Below, in pieces: positions 16,008-25,077 of a stretch of DNA of 64,000 nucleotides (the stretch's first letter is position 1; each line of letters begins with the position of its first letter). The position numbers and the translations under genes were made by a program. Source of the stretch: Candidatus Geocrenenecus huangii (GTDB taxonomy: Archaea; Thermoproteota; Nitrososphaeria_A; Caldarchaeales; Wolframiiraptoraceae); assembly GCA_023268155.1 (NCBI GenBank), contig JALNKM010000004.1, positions 1 to 64,000 of the forward strand, given 5' to 3'. The notes beneath the pieces were generated by a model, which was not told the origin of the DNA, did not search any database, and saw only the letters and a program-made list of their open reading frames with translations.

Positions 16008-16484
16008 ATGAACAGTAAGCCCCTCATACTTTTTATCGGAAACTACCTATTTAGAGATGATAAAGTATCTCTGCTCGTAGGAGAAAAATTAAAACCTGTA
16101 TTAGAGAATGAAGGGTTTGAAGTTGAGATCATGGATAAGTCTGGTCTCCCATTAATAGACTACATCGAAGGTAGAGAGCTCGCAATAATAGTCGACAGTG
16201 TAGTCACATCTAAGCATCCGGTTGGAGAAGTAGTAGAAGTTGACATAGATGAAGTAGGGAAACAATCTGTATGGAGCCCCCACTATATGAATCTATCTGA
16301 AACACTGAAGGTCATGAAGGAACTAGGCATACCTATGCCGAGAGAGATTCAGATTATCGGGATAGAGGTATCGGACGTCTACACGATATCTGAAGAGGTC
16401 TCAGAACAATTAAAAGAGAAGCTAGAAGAAATAACGAGAAAAGTCTATGACCTGGTAAAGAAGAAATCATTTAGACAGGCATGA
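16008..16484 (+). CDS. Hydrogenase maturation protease (HycI/HyaD, M52 family)
   Basis: This endopeptidase clips the C-terminal tail of the hydrogenase large subunit once nickel is inserted. The 158-residue protein shows the nickel-sensing residues of the family: D17 in LFRDDKVS after the IGNYL loop, D63 in IIVDSV, and H92 in WSPHYMNLS. IGIEVSDVYTISEEVSEQL is the typical C-terminal segment. It follows mvhA by about 110 bp, and MvhA has the cleavable tail. No HypA or HypB is nearby. Confidence 0.88.
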   Translation: MNSKPLILFIGNYLFRDDKVSLLVGEKLKPVLENEGFEVEIMDKSGLPLIDYIEGRELAIIVDSVVTSKHPVGEVVEVDIDEVGKQSVWSPHYMNLSETLKVMKELGIPMPREIQIIGIEVSDVYTISEEVSEQLKEKLEEITRKVYDLVKKKSFRQA

Positions 16485-16516
16485 TTCTGAGTGGAAACCT
16501 AATCTTAGATTTTCGG

Positions 16517-16882
16517 TTAAGCTGTTCTATGTAGCGTTGTATCCTTTAGTCTTTGAGTTGTTACTGGAAGTTTAGACATTATGTTCGGGATGGCTAGTAT
16601 AAGTCCCCAGATCGTGAAGATAGTCACCGTCATTAATCCTCCGGTAAACATCATTTCATGAAGCATGACTGGCACCTCTACTGGGTTAGCCATAGCTGTT
16701 AAGAAAGGTGGCCATGGAACCACTTCACCATGCCATACATGTTCTACCGCTAGAAGTATGGAACCACCCCAAAGTAACGTATTCAATATAGATAGCTTCA
16801 ATTTTTCAGCCTTCTTAATTGAAATCTTCTGAAGAAACGTAGTAACCATAGCTATAAACATGGGTGTTAAAAAGCATGCCAT
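16517..16882 (-). CDS. Small conserved-looking membrane protein with His-rich loop
   Basis: This 121-residue protein has about three hydrophobic segments (4-18, 33-48, 78-99). Between them lies a loop with EHVWHGEVVPWPPF (H48, H51, E53) and LHEMM (H75, E76), a set of residues that could bind a metal ion. The start ATG has a strong ribosome-binding site, GGAGGA. It lies between the hydrogenase protease and nikR, convergent with the protease gene and divergent from the next membrane gene. I do not recognise a named family. A role in nickel handling or in anchoring the hydrogenase is only a guess from the neighbours. Confidence 0.7.
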   Translation of the reverse strand: MACFLTPMFIAMVTTFLQKISIKKAEKLKLSILNTLLWGGSILLAVEHVWHGEVVPWPPFLTAMANPVEVPVMLHEMMFTGGLMTVTIFTIWGLILAIPNIMSKLPVTTQRLKDTTLHRTA

Positions 16883-16945
16883 GTTATCTCCTCCGGTAAC
16901 ACCAAATAGTTAAATAATTGTTACTATTAAACTTTACTGATAGAG

Positions 16946-17242
16946 ATGTGGTTAATAATACTTTTATTCTCTGCAACAATCTCTACAGCATTATGGTATG
17001 TTAAAGCTGAAGATGATAGATACATGTTGAAGTTCCTGAGTTTGATCTTTTGGGGAGCATCATTGATGATTTTCATAGATAATTTAATAGGATACTTTAC
17101 AGAAGGAGCAGAACTCTTAGAGATAACGCTTGAATCAACTATCCTAGGATTTGTCCTAGTAGTAACTGCATTAATAATATGGGAGATAGCTTTACTGATA
17201 AAAGACCCGAAACAAGTAATACATAAGAAGAAAAAAATATGA
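16946..17242 (+). CDS. Small three-helix membrane protein
   Basis: This 98-residue protein has an N-terminal helix (MWLIILLFSATISTALWYV), further helices at about 28-48 and 64-86, and a basic tail ending KKKKI. It is divergent from the His-rich membrane protein across a 63-bp gap containing TTAAATAAT (16910-16918), which could act as a box A. The opposite strand carries a 150-codon open frame over the same bases, but that frame is low-complexity and unlike any protein I know, so I call this strand. Function is unknown; the pair may work together. Confidence 0.65.
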   Translation: MWLIILLFSATISTALWYVKAEDDRYMLKFLSLIFWGASLMIFIDNLIGYFTEGAELLEITLESTILGFVLVVTALIIWEIALLIKDPKQVIHKKKKI

Positions 17243-17432
17243 GCTAATAATAGCTTGAGACATGCTTGGCATCGTACCATTTTTTCCCTAAAACTTATTC
17301 TTATGGAATCATTCAGGAAATTACCTAGATGATGGTTATCTCTAAGAGAAGTTACATTGCTGGAGCTATAATAGAGCATCTCCCAGTTAGTTATGGAGAA
17401 AATAGATATAAGACAATTCTTAGATTAATGTC

Positions 17433-17894
17433 TTGAAGAGGTTATCGGAATCTATGGGAGCGGCGAGAAAAGTTTCAAGGAATAGAAAAGTTACTGTTAA
17501 GACTGGCGTATCTTTCCCCGCTGAGCTTCTAGAAAACTTTGATAAGATATTAAGAGAGATGGGCATCGCTTCAAGATCTCAAGGCTTACAGGAGGCTATA
17601 AGAGCTTTCATAACAGTAAATAGCTGGAGGCTAAGTGGTAGAGAGAACGTAGCAGGCGTCATAATGGTACATTATTCTCATGACGTCAAAGGTCTCGAAG
17701 AAGATTTGACGGATGTACAACATGATTTTATGGATATAATACCATCAGCATTACATCTACATTTAACGGAAGAAGACTGTCTACTAGTAATAATTGTAAA
17801 AGGAGCGGCATCTAGAATTAGACATCTATCAGATAGGATTAGGAGTGTCGGAAAAGCCAAACAGGTTTTGCCGATACTTACACCAATATACTGA
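17433..17894 (+). CDS. nikR: Nickel-responsive regulator NikR (CopG family)
   Basis: The ribbon-helix-helix DNA-binding part covers residues 20-62 (VKTGVSFPAELLENFDKIL and SRSQGLQEAIRAF). The C-terminal ACT-like nickel domain has the four square-planar ligands expected for NikR: H97 in VQHDF, H108 and H110 in ALHLHL, and C116 in EEDCLLV. When nickel is plentiful, NikR binds operators and represses uptake or hydrogenase genes. The frame starts at TTG 17433; ATG 17454 (MGAARKVS) gives a more usual length and may be the true start. It lies 0.9 kb after the hydrogenase protease, which fits control of this island. Confidence 0.9.
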   Translation: MKRLSESMGAARKVSRNRKVTVKTGVSFPAELLENFDKILREMGIASRSQGLQEAIRAFITVNSWRLSGRENVAGVIMVHYSHDVKGLEEDLTDVQHDFMDIIPSALHLHLTEEDCLLVIIVKGAASRIRHLSDRIRSVGKAKQVLPILTPIY

Positions 17895-17920
17895 AGTAGC
17901 TGATCATGGTTATCCTTCTG

Positions 17921-18592
17921 CTAGACTTGGAATACTTCCCCAGGCTTCAATACAACTGCTTTTACCCCTCTGATTTTCATACGCTTTAACTCACGCTTGA
18001 ATTCTTCAGGGTCCTGTTTTATCACATTGAAAGTATTATAATGCATCGGAATAACGATTTTAGGCTTGATCAAAGCTGTCGCAAATGCTGCTTCTCTGGG
18101 TCCCATAGTATAGAATCCGCCGATCGGCAACAGAGCTATAGAAGGTTTGTATAATTGTCTGATAAGCTTCATATCGTGGAATACGGTCGTATCCCCTGCA
18201 TGGTATACACTGATTCTATCATCCGATAATATTGCCCCGCATGGATTAGAAGACGACGAATGAAGTGCAGGCGTCAGAGATATTGATAACCCATCTATCT
18301 TAACCGTCCCACCAATATTCATCCCGATACAATTCTGTACACCTTCACCACCTGCCTTATTAGCTGTCTCGTAAATTGATACAATTGTAGAGTTGTGTTT
18401 CTTCGCTATCTCCACAGAATCGCCGAAATGGTCTCCATGATCATGCGTTATAACAATAACGTCTATGTGTTGGAGATCTTCAGGCTTCAGGGGAGAAGAT
18501 GGATTCCCGCTTAAAAACGGGTCTACTAGAACTCTCTTACCCGCTATCTCTATCTCAAAGGCTGCGTGGCCCAGCCATCTAATAGAAGTCAT
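17921..18592 (-). CDS. Metallo-beta-lactamase-fold hydrolase, UPF0173 type
   Basis: This 223-residue protein has the MBL metal motif THDHGDHFGD (residues 49-58), a downstream histidine in PALHSSS, the aspartate in VYHAGDTTVF and a final histidine in IPMHYNTF. The N-terminal IRWLGHAAFEIE is typical of the UPF0173/YtkL-like branch. Members are zinc-dependent hydrolases of uncertain substrate; some act on lactones or nucleotides. Convergent with nikR and divergent from the TIP49 gene. The fold is certain and the substrate unknown. Confidence 0.9.
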   Translation of the reverse strand: MTSIRWLGHAAFEIEIAGKRVLVDPFLSGNPSSPLKPEDLQHIDVIVITHDHGDHFGDSVEIAKKHNSTIVSIYETANKAGGEGVQNCIGMNIGGTVKIDGLSISLTPALHSSSSNPCGAILSDDRISVYHAGDTTVFHDMKLIRQLYKPSIALLPIGGFYTMGPREAAFATALIKPKIVIPMHYNTFNVIKQDPEEFKRELKRMKIRGVKAVVLKPGEVFQV

Positions 18593-18713
18593 GTCTACAC
18601 ATTCATTAAAGGATTATTAATATTTTCTATATGTTAGTTCGGTTTACCTTAAAATAAAAGAAAAACATAATAGAGTGAGAGATTTATCTTACTTCTATTT
18701 TCTCTAAGATGGG

Positions 18714-20090
18714 GTGGGTAGGATGGCGTTGACAGATATTACAGAATATTCAGGTAGAAGAATAACGAGGATAGGTGCACATTCCCACATTAAAGGTCTC
18801 GGACTTGATGGTTTGAGAGCGAAACCTATAGCTGATGGATTGGTTGGACAGACCGAAGCTCGAGAAGCAGCTGGAATCGTTGTTAAGATGATCAAGGAGG
18901 GCAAGATGGCTGGTAGAGCAGTATTGTTCGCTGGTCCACCCGGTACAGGTAAGACTGCTATCGCATATGGTATTGCTAAGGAACTTGGTAAAGATGTTCC
19001 ATTCGTTGCGTTGAGCGGCTCCGAGATCTATTCGTCGGAATTAAAGAAGACTGAGGTTCTCACTCAAGCTATGAGGAAAGCGATAGGCGTTAGATTGAGA
19101 GAGCAGAGGCACGTATACGAGGGTGAAGTAACTCAGCTAGATATAAAGTCCAGAAAGCATCCTTACAACCCATACCAGGAAATTCCCGATCACGTGGTTA
19201 TCGGTCTAGCAACTAAGGATGATAAGAGGGTGTTCAGAGCGGGTCAGAGCATCGCTCTTCACATGATCCAACAGGGAGTAACAATAGGCGACATAATAAT
19301 GATAGATGCGGAGACGGGGAAAGTGACAAAGCTTGGTAGATCAGAAGAAGCAACCGAGAAATATGAGATAACTTCATGGGATGAGAAGCCTGTACCTAGA
19401 CCTAGTGGACCAGTAGAGAAGAATAAAGAATTCGTCTATGTTCTCACGCTCCACGACCTAGACCAGATATCTGCACAGCATCGGGGAGGAAGTTTATTCA
19501 GTCTACTCTTCGGTGGGCCATCGACTAAAGAGATAGACTCTGAGATAAGGAAAGAAGTTGACGAGATGGTTAAGAAGAGGCTTGAAGAAGGGACAGCGGA
19601 AATAATCCCAGGAGTACTGTTCATAGATGAAGTGCATTTACTTGATGTAGAAGCGTTCTCTTTCTTAAACGCAGCTATGGAGAGCGAGCTTGCACCGATA
19701 CTAATATTTGCAAGCAACCGTGGAGTAACAAGAGTCAGAGGAACAGATATAGAATCTCCTCACGGGATCCCCCTAGATCTCCTAGATAGATTACTGATAA
19801 TAAGTACCAGGCCCTATGCAAGAGATGAAATTAAGAAAATCCTAGAGATAAGAGCGGCTGAAGAAAAAGTAAAGATATCGAATGAAGCATTAGAAGCCTT
19901 GACAGACATAGGTGTTGAGTCAACGCTTAGATACGCTGTACAGCTTATTAGACCGAGCATGGAGATAGCGAAAGCGAACAATAGGGAAGAAATAGGGGTT
20001 GAAGACGTCTATGAGGCTAAAAAACTATTCAGCGATATAAAGAGGAGCGTACAAGAGCTTAGGAGATACGAGGAATTAATGTTGAAGTAA
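18714..20090 (+). CDS. TIP49/RuvB-like AAA+ ATPase
   Basis: This is an archaeal member of the RuvBL1/RuvBL2 (TIP49) family of hexameric AAA+ ATPases, which in eukaryotes serve chromatin remodelling and snoRNP assembly. Walker A is GPPGTGKT (74-81). The family's large inserted domain II spans about 130-295. Walker B is VLFIDEVH (301-308), and sensor residues follow in FASNRG and STLRYAVQL. The 458-residue length is standard. The start is GTG 18714 or ATG 18723; both lie next to a G-rich stretch. It is followed after one base by rnhB, so they form an operon. Its presence is another eukaryote-like feature of this lineage. Confidence 0.94.
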   Translation: MGRMALTDITEYSGRRITRIGAHSHIKGLGLDGLRAKPIADGLVGQTEAREAAGIVVKMIKEGKMAGRAVLFAGPPGTGKTAIAYGIAKELGKDVPFVALSGSEIYSSELKKTEVLTQAMRKAIGVRLREQRHVYEGEVTQLDIKSRKHPYNPYQEIPDHVVIGLATKDDKRVFRAGQSIALHMIQQGVTIGDIIMIDAETGKVTKLGRSEEATEKYEITSWDEKPVPRPSGPVEKNKEFVYVLTLHDLDQISAQHRGGSLFSLLFGGPSTKEIDSEIRKEVDEMVKKRLEEGTAEIIPGVLFIDEVHLLDVEAFSFLNAAMESELAPILIFASNRGVTRVRGTDIESPHGIPLDLLDRLLIISTRPYARDEIKKILEIRAAEEKVKISNEALEALTDIGVESTLRYAVQLIRPSMEIAKANNREEIGVEDVYEAKKLFSDIKRSVQELRRYEELMLK

Positions 20091-20091
20091 T

Positions 20092-20760
20092 ATGGGTAGA
20101 TCCGTCTGCGGCATAGATGAAGCTGGGAGAGGCTCCGTAATAGGACCGATGGTTATAGCGGGCATCTTGATAGATGAAGACAGAGTAGGAGGGTTAGTAA
20201 AACTAGGAGTTAGAGATTCGAAAGAAATCAGCCCAGAAGAAAGAGAAAGACTTTATGAAGAGATTCTGAAGTTAGCTATACGATGTAAGATAGTAATTTT
20301 AACTGCTAAGGAAGTAGACTCTGAGACTAGAAAGAACAAGATGGAGGGGATAAACAAGCTGGAAGCAAAAAAATTCGTAGAGATAATAGATGAGCTTAAA
20401 CCAGATATAGCCTACATTGATTCGCCGTTTAGAGATTCTGAAAAACTCAAGTCATTAATATCTAAAATGCTTAAACATGAATGTCACCTTGTTCTAGAAC
20501 ATAAAGCAGACAAGAACTATCCAGTAGCTTCTGCAGCGTCCATAATAGCTAAGGTAACCAGAGATAGAGAGATAAGTAAGCTTAAAGATAGATTTGGAGA
20601 TTTCGGCTCAGGTTATCCACATGACCCTAAGACTAGAAGATTTGTAAGAGAGGTATTGGCGTCGGGAAGCATAGCAAGAGAATTCATTAGATGTAGCTGG
20701 GAAACAATCGATAAAGTTATGCAGACCAGACTAGAAGAATATGGGTGTGAAGTATATTGA
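20092..20760 (+). CDS. rnhB: Ribonuclease HII
   Basis: RNase HII removes ribonucleotides and RNA primers from DNA. The catalytic acidic residues are visible: D9 and E10 in GIDEAGRG, D110 in AYIDSPF and D140 in EHKADKNYPV. SAASIIAKVTRDRE and SGYPHDPKT are family signatures. The 222 residues fit archaeal enzymes. It starts one base after the TIP49 stop and overlaps the THEP1 gene by 4 nt. Confidence 0.95.
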   Translation: MGRSVCGIDEAGRGSVIGPMVIAGILIDEDRVGGLVKLGVRDSKEISPEERERLYEEILKLAIRCKIVILTAKEVDSETRKNKMEGINKLEAKKFVEIIDELKPDIAYIDSPFRDSEKLKSLISKMLKHECHLVLEHKADKNYPVASAASIIAKVTRDREISKLKDRFGDFGSGYPHDPKTRRFVREVLASGSIAREFIRCSWETIDKVMQTRLEEYGCEVY

Positions 20761-21308
20761 GAATCCTGTATGTCTTGACAGGCCCACCCGGATGCGGTAA
20801 GACTACGGCCATACTCAAGATAAAAAACATACTGGAATCGTCGAATGTAAAGGTTGATGGAATGTACACTGAGGAGATACGGGTTTCCGGAAGACGTGTG
20901 GGGTTCAAGGTAACTAGAATAGCCACCGGCGAAAGCGAAGTAATGGCCCACGTAGACTTCACGACTTCATATCGGGTCGGAAAATACTTCGTAGACCTAG
21001 AGATTCTGGAGAACGTAGGAGTAGCCGGGATATTGAATGGCTTGAACTTTGCGGAAGTAGTAATCGTTGATGAAGTTGGACCTATGGAACTCTACAGCAG
21101 CAAATTTATTAATGCAGTTAAAAAGATTCTATCACATAGTATTCCAGCCATTCTGACAGTCCATTATAGAGCGTCTCACCCAATAGTCAATGAGGTTAAG
21201 AAGACGGTAGGTAGCAACCTAATAACTTTAAATGAAGCCAATAGAGATAGAGTCCCAAATGATATTTCAAGAAAAGTACTGGAAACATTGAGGAAGCCCG
21301 CCTCCTAG
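20757..21308 (+). CDS. THEP1-type nucleoside triphosphatase
   Basis: This 183-residue P-loop protein has Walker A GPPGCGKT at residues 9-16 and Walker B VVIVDEVGPMELYSSKF, both typical of the THEP1 family. Family members hydrolyse NTPs slowly in vitro and are related to AAA+/RecA NTPases; the biological role is unsettled, with RNA or DNA modification suggested. The start is TTG, overlapping the rnhB stop (TTGA), so translation is coupled. The family call is firm. Confidence 0.9.
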   Translation: MRILYVLTGPPGCGKTTAILKIKNILESSNVKVDGMYTEEIRVSGRRVGFKVTRIATGESEVMAHVDFTTSYRVGKYFVDLEILENVGVAGILNGLNFAEVVIVDEVGPMELYSSKFINAVKKILSHSIPAILTVHYRASHPIVNEVKKTVGSNLITLNEANRDRVPNDISRKVLETLRKPAS

Positions 21309-21376
21309 AGGTTTAGATCACCTTATTCTCGGGACATTTTTGCGTCAAGCTCAGCTGGATTATAGCTATATCATAC

Positions 21377-22252
21377 TTAGTCTTGTTTATGGAAGAGAAT
21401 GTAGGAGATTAAGTAGGCTGCATGAGATGCTGATGCTCCCTTATCGATCAATGGGTTTACTTCTGTAACATCTAGGCCGACGATTTTTTCTCTAGGTATC
21501 TTTTTGAAAAAATTAGTTATCTGTGGGAGAGTTAAACCATTCGGTGATGGGTTGGATACACCGACGTTATTCTCCAAACCTATTACATCTAGGTCTATGC
21601 TAACGTATACTTTCTCAGAGCTTTCTATTAAGTCATTGAATCTATCTAATTCCTTATCCACATCTCTTTCTACGTCTTGAGTTGAGATGAGTAAGTCAAT
21701 ATTCTTTTTAGCGTATTCCAACTCTTCCCTGGAGAAATCTCTGTAACCTATTATCGCTACCTTCTCATCAGCTCTCTTCTCCAATAATCTTCTAAGCCAT
21801 GTTGCGTGATTTATTCTAGTATCCATGAACTCGCTGCGTAAGTCGAGATGCGCATCGAAGACCAATAACATGGGCTTAACATATTCTGCGTAAGCTTTTA
21901 TTGAGCCGAGTGTTAAGGTGTGTTCCCCGCCTAGTATGATTGGCTTCTTACGGTATCCAATTATTTCCTTGACTACCCTGTAGACTCTCTTCAACATCCA
22001 CTCAACACTAAGTGTAGGGGCCAGGTCTCCTAGGTCGGCAATCTTCGAATATGCTTCATCTATGTTTGGATGATCTATATTCTCCGAGAATAGCCGGATG
22101 GCGAATGGGCCGAATCTACATCCTGGAATAAAAGTAGTAGTAGAGTCAAATGGGACTCCAAATACTATGTATTCAGCTTTTTCGTAGTCTTCTCCAACGC
22201 CGAACAAGCTCACTTTATTCTTAAGGTAGAATCGTAGAACGTCATCCTTCAT
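21377..22252 (-). CDS. speB: Agmatinase/arginase (ureohydrolase) family protein
   Basis: Ureohydrolases split agmatine or arginine with a di-manganese site. Metal motifs are present as GGEHTLTLG, FDAHLDLR and SIDLDVI, and INHATWLRR matches the family's His loop. The canonical DPxxxPG after the last metal motif is replaced by GLENNVGVSNPSPNG, so substrate preference is uncertain. In archaea agmatinase makes putrescine, the precursor for polyamines and hypusine. The 291-residue length is normal. The adjacent genes are not polyamine genes. Confidence 0.85.
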   Translation of the reverse strand: MKDDVLRFYLKNKVSLFGVGEDYEKAEYIVFGVPFDSTTTFIPGCRFGPFAIRLFSENIDHPNIDEAYSKIADLGDLAPTLSVEWMLKRVYRVVKEIIGYRKKPIILGGEHTLTLGSIKAYAEYVKPMLLVFDAHLDLRSEFMDTRINHATWLRRLLEKRADEKVAIIGYRDFSREELEYAKKNIDLLISTQDVERDVDKELDRFNDLIESSEKVYVSIDLDVIGLENNVGVSNPSPNGLTLPQITNFFKKIPREKIVGLDVTEVNPLIDKGASASHAAYLISYILFHKQD

Positions 22253-22339
22253 TGTCTCACACTCATACCATATCTTATACTATAAAGATTATGTCCACAT
22301 AATGTTTATCAGATATCTATCGTCTAAGAATGATTAGAT

Positions 22340-24586
22340 ATGGTGAATCGAAGACTTACAGCGATACTTTTATCAGCATTCATTCTACGTCTAGTCTTTT
22401 CACCTTTCTTTGGACATCCATGGGACATGTATATCTGGATCAAATCAGGAGAACTTGCGTTATCCAACATAAACATATATCTAAAGGAGAATCCAGTTGA
22501 TTATCCTTGGGGGTTCTATGCTTATCCACCCGTATGGCTCTTCTGGTTAGCCATCGTAGCTATGCTTAGAAGAATAGTTGAAAACATGTACTTCACTATT
22601 TTCATGATAAAATTGCCAATAATAATATCAGATATACTAGTGGGTTTTCTCATCTATGGAATTGTTAAGAAGCTTGGATACGGTGAGAAGAAATCATTAA
22701 TCCTTACATCTATCTGGTTATTCAATCCAATCGTGTTCTTTGTTTCATCCATCTGGGGCATGTTCGACTCTATAGCGGTGCTCTTCATGGTTGCATCTCT
22801 CTCATCAATCTTGGATAGAAAATACATGACTGCGGGTGTTCTAACAGGCATAGGCATCGCTGTTAAAATCCTGCCAGCCCTACTTATTCCACCCACGTTG
22901 GTATATCTCATTAAACTTGAGAAAGAAGACAAGAAGAAAATCTTGCTGAATCTTTTGGTGGCACCGCTCATCGTCTTCCTACTTATATCGCTACCCTTCC
23001 TAAGCACACCCCTCCAATACTTAACGCACATACTCCAGCATGCAGAAAGTGTAGGAACATTTACTTACTGGACAGCTTTATCTACGGTAATTAATACATC
23101 CATCTTCTGGTTCGTCCCTATAGTAGTCTATGTTGTGGCCTTGGCCGCTTCATTTAGAAAATTCCCAAATAATGTTAATGAGTATATTAGAATTCTCGGA
23201 GCAACCGTATTAACATTCATAGCTATGTCGCCGAAAGTCAATATACAGCATACGTTAACGTTCATTCCACTGATTTTACTATATTATGGATTCACTGGAA
23301 GTAGAGAAACATTATATAAGTTTACGCAATTCATGGTGACTGGGGTTATCTGGCTAGCTTCTTCTGTAACGATACTGTCAAATTACAGCATAGATTACAT
23401 AGGAAAGATCTACACACCTGACACTTATGACTTCGGGATTGGAGCTGTGACGCTCGTGGTCAGCTCAGTGTTAGGTGGAATATTCATGGTTAGATTAATG
23501 CTTGATTTACTCAATCTCGGAATGTTAGAATTTAAGCTAATTACTAGCAGATGGGGTATAATAGGGATTATAGTATCATTTCTTTTGGTGCTATCAATAA
23601 TGGCTACCCCCACCGGCGTAGTTCTACCGAGAACAGATATTAGAATAGGCATCCCTGAAAGTGTTGACTCAGCTTTTATTCCTAGAAATAGTGTAAGTGT
23701 CGACTCGTATCTTAAACACTATGATGTAAATTATGTTGTCTTAACTTGGTCTCCAGACTTCGTAAACACTTACGATAAACTCGATTATGGCAATGATATA
23801 ACAGAGTATACTAGATTTCGGACAGGCTCAAACAAGTGGACAGTAGGCGACGTCATATGGTTAATCAATGAACTTCATTCTAGAAATGTGAAAGTATTGT
23901 TAGGAGTCTATCTCAAGATTGAAAAAATTAAGCCACATTACAGTGTACAAGGATATTCTACGGATTGGGTTAAAAATCATCCAGAAGTAATCAGTGAATC
24001 GGGCATACTCTTATTCAATAACACGATCGAAATCGATAATGTCAGTTCACGCCTCTACTCAGAATATTTTGCTGAAAAGATCACTAGACTAATAAGAGAT
24101 ATGAATTTTGACGGCGTATATTTGATGGGTTGGAGCGGATGGAAAGAAAATATTCGAGGCACATCCCACATTCTTCCACTCATCAAAGAACTAAGAAATA
24201 GAGGAAAACTAGTATTCGTCGAAGGTCCGGAATCAACATACTGTATAGAAGAAACTATAAAACTCATAGAATCATCCGATTATGTTGTCCTGAAAACTGC
24301 TCCATGGGTCTACACAATATATTATGCTCGAACCGACAACACAACCCTAACAGACTATAAGAACTATGTTAATGAACTACTACTGAGAATAGGTGAAGAC
24401 GGTAGGAAGAAGGTTTTGTTCAGTTTATATATATTCGATTTCGTAGATGGATGGACTACCCCCGCGACTCAACTCTATGTGGAATCTAGAGAATTTTACG
24501 GCATGGGCTTAACAAGAGGATACGCACTATATTATACTAGTAGATACGTTCCATATAAGCTCTCGGTAGAACTGAATCCCTCATAG
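22340..24586 (+). CDS. GT-C-type membrane glycosyltransferase fused to an outer TIM-barrel-like domain
   Basis: Residues 1-425 form a multi-spanning (about 10-12 helices) domain resembling mannosyltransferases that use lipid-linked sugars (GT87/PIG-M-like). HPWDMYIW near residue 27, YPWGFYAYPP, and SIWGMFDSIA with VKILPALLIPP are typical loops. Residues 429-748 are a soluble, probably external domain. It contains VIWLINELHSRNVKVLLGVY, LIRDMNFDGVYLMGW, GKLVFVEGPES and KKVLFSLYIFDFVDGW, a beta/alpha pattern like glycoside-hydrolase barrels. Building and trimming or recognising a surface glycan in one polypeptide is the inference. It is a single gene with its own start, ATG after TAGAT. The GT-like domain is likely; the identity of the C-terminal domain is tentative. 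Confidence 0.65.
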   Translation: MVNRRLTAILLSAFILRLVFSPFFGHPWDMYIWIKSGELALSNINIYLKENPVDYPWGFYAYPPVWLFWLAIVAMLRRIVENMYFTIFMIKLPIIISDILVGFLIYGIVKKLGYGEKKSLILTSIWLFNPIVFFVSSIWGMFDSIAVLFMVASLSSILDRKYMTAGVLTGIGIAVKILPALLIPPTLVYLIKLEKEDKKKILLNLLVAPLIVFLLISLPFLSTPLQYLTHILQHAESVGTFTYWTALSTVINTSIFWFVPIVVYVVALAASFRKFPNNVNEYIRILGATVLTFIAMSPKVNIQHTLTFIPLILLYYGFTGSRETLYKFTQFMVTGVIWLASSVTILSNYSIDYIGKIYTPDTYDFGIGAVTLVVSSVLGGIFMVRLMLDLLNLGMLEFKLITSRWGIIGIIVSFLLVLSIMATPTGVVLPRTDIRIGIPESVDSAFIPRNSVSVDSYLKHYDVNYVVLTWSPDFVNTYDKLDYGNDITEYTRFRTGSNKWTVGDVIWLINELHSRNVKVLLGVYLKIEKIKPHYSVQGYSTDWVKNHPEVISESGILLFNNTIEIDNVSSRLYSEYFAEKITRLIRDMNFDGVYLMGWSGWKENIRGTSHILPLIKELRNRGKLVFVEGPESTYCIEETIKLIESSDYVVLKTAPWVYTIYYARTDNTTLTDYKNYVNELLLRIGEDGRKKVLFSLYIFDFVDGWTTPATQLYVESREFYGMGLTRGYALYYTSRYVPYKLSVELNPS

Positions 24587-24614
24587 TGACATAATCTTCA
24601 GCTAATCAACCATA

Positions 24615-25073
24615 TTATTCTTCAGGAATTCTTCTCCATGCCGCGACCTGAGGATAAGCTTTACCGTCTCTCGAGACTCTTGCAGATCCAAGATAAATCT
24701 TCTCTATCTTGCCTACAACGTATTTGCCATAAGAGTCGGTAGATAGTTTTACGGGTGCCCCACGCATCCATTCTCTACATTCTTCTTCACTTAATTCTAC
24801 CACATTCTTGGTTAGCTGGTCATTCAGCAGTTGACTTCCATCAATAGATAGGAAGACTTCATTTTTGCTCTTTCTATATTTTGCAACATATAATCCAATC
24901 TGCAAGACTTTTCTAATCTTTCCAGCGACCTCGACCGTTTCAAGAGTTGTTGCTCTTATCTTCCCATCCCCGCCCATGACCAAGACGAATTCTCTAAAAG
25001 CGTCTCTAACTCCATGCTGGTCGTAAAGTAGTTTCTCTAGTATTTTTCTACTAGAATGATCTAGGATCCTCAT
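24615..25073 (-). CDS. NIP7-like PUA-domain protein
   Basis: This 152-residue protein ends in a PUA-type domain (about 75-150: NVVELSEEECREWMRGAPVKL, then YVVGKIEKIYLGSARVSRDGKAYP). The N-terminal half resembles UPF0113/NIP7-type proteins. In yeast, Nip7 acts with the Nop2 methyltransferase in large-subunit maturation. Here it starts 4 bp after the NSUN-type methyltransferase, so an RNA-binding partner of that enzyme is the likely role. Confidence 0.8.
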   Translation of the reverse strand: MRILDHSSRKILEKLLYDQHGVRDAFREFVLVMGGDGKIRATTLETVEVAGKIRKVLQIGLYVAKYRKSKNEVFLSIDGSQLLNDQLTKNVVELSEEECREWMRGAPVKLSTDSYGKYVVGKIEKIYLGSARVSRDGKAYPQVAAWRRIPEE

Positions 25074-25077
25074 TTTC

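Noticed and set aside
16927-17379. 150-codon open frame on the minus strand opposite the small three-helix membrane gene
   Set aside because: It mixes Asn/Ser/Ile-rich sequence with no recognisable domain, while the plus-strand frame gives a clean membrane protein with a promoter. Taken as a shadow.
22654-23031. 125-codon minus-strand frame in the glycosyltransferase gene
   Set aside because: Lies wholly within a well-supported membrane-protein gene on the other strand.
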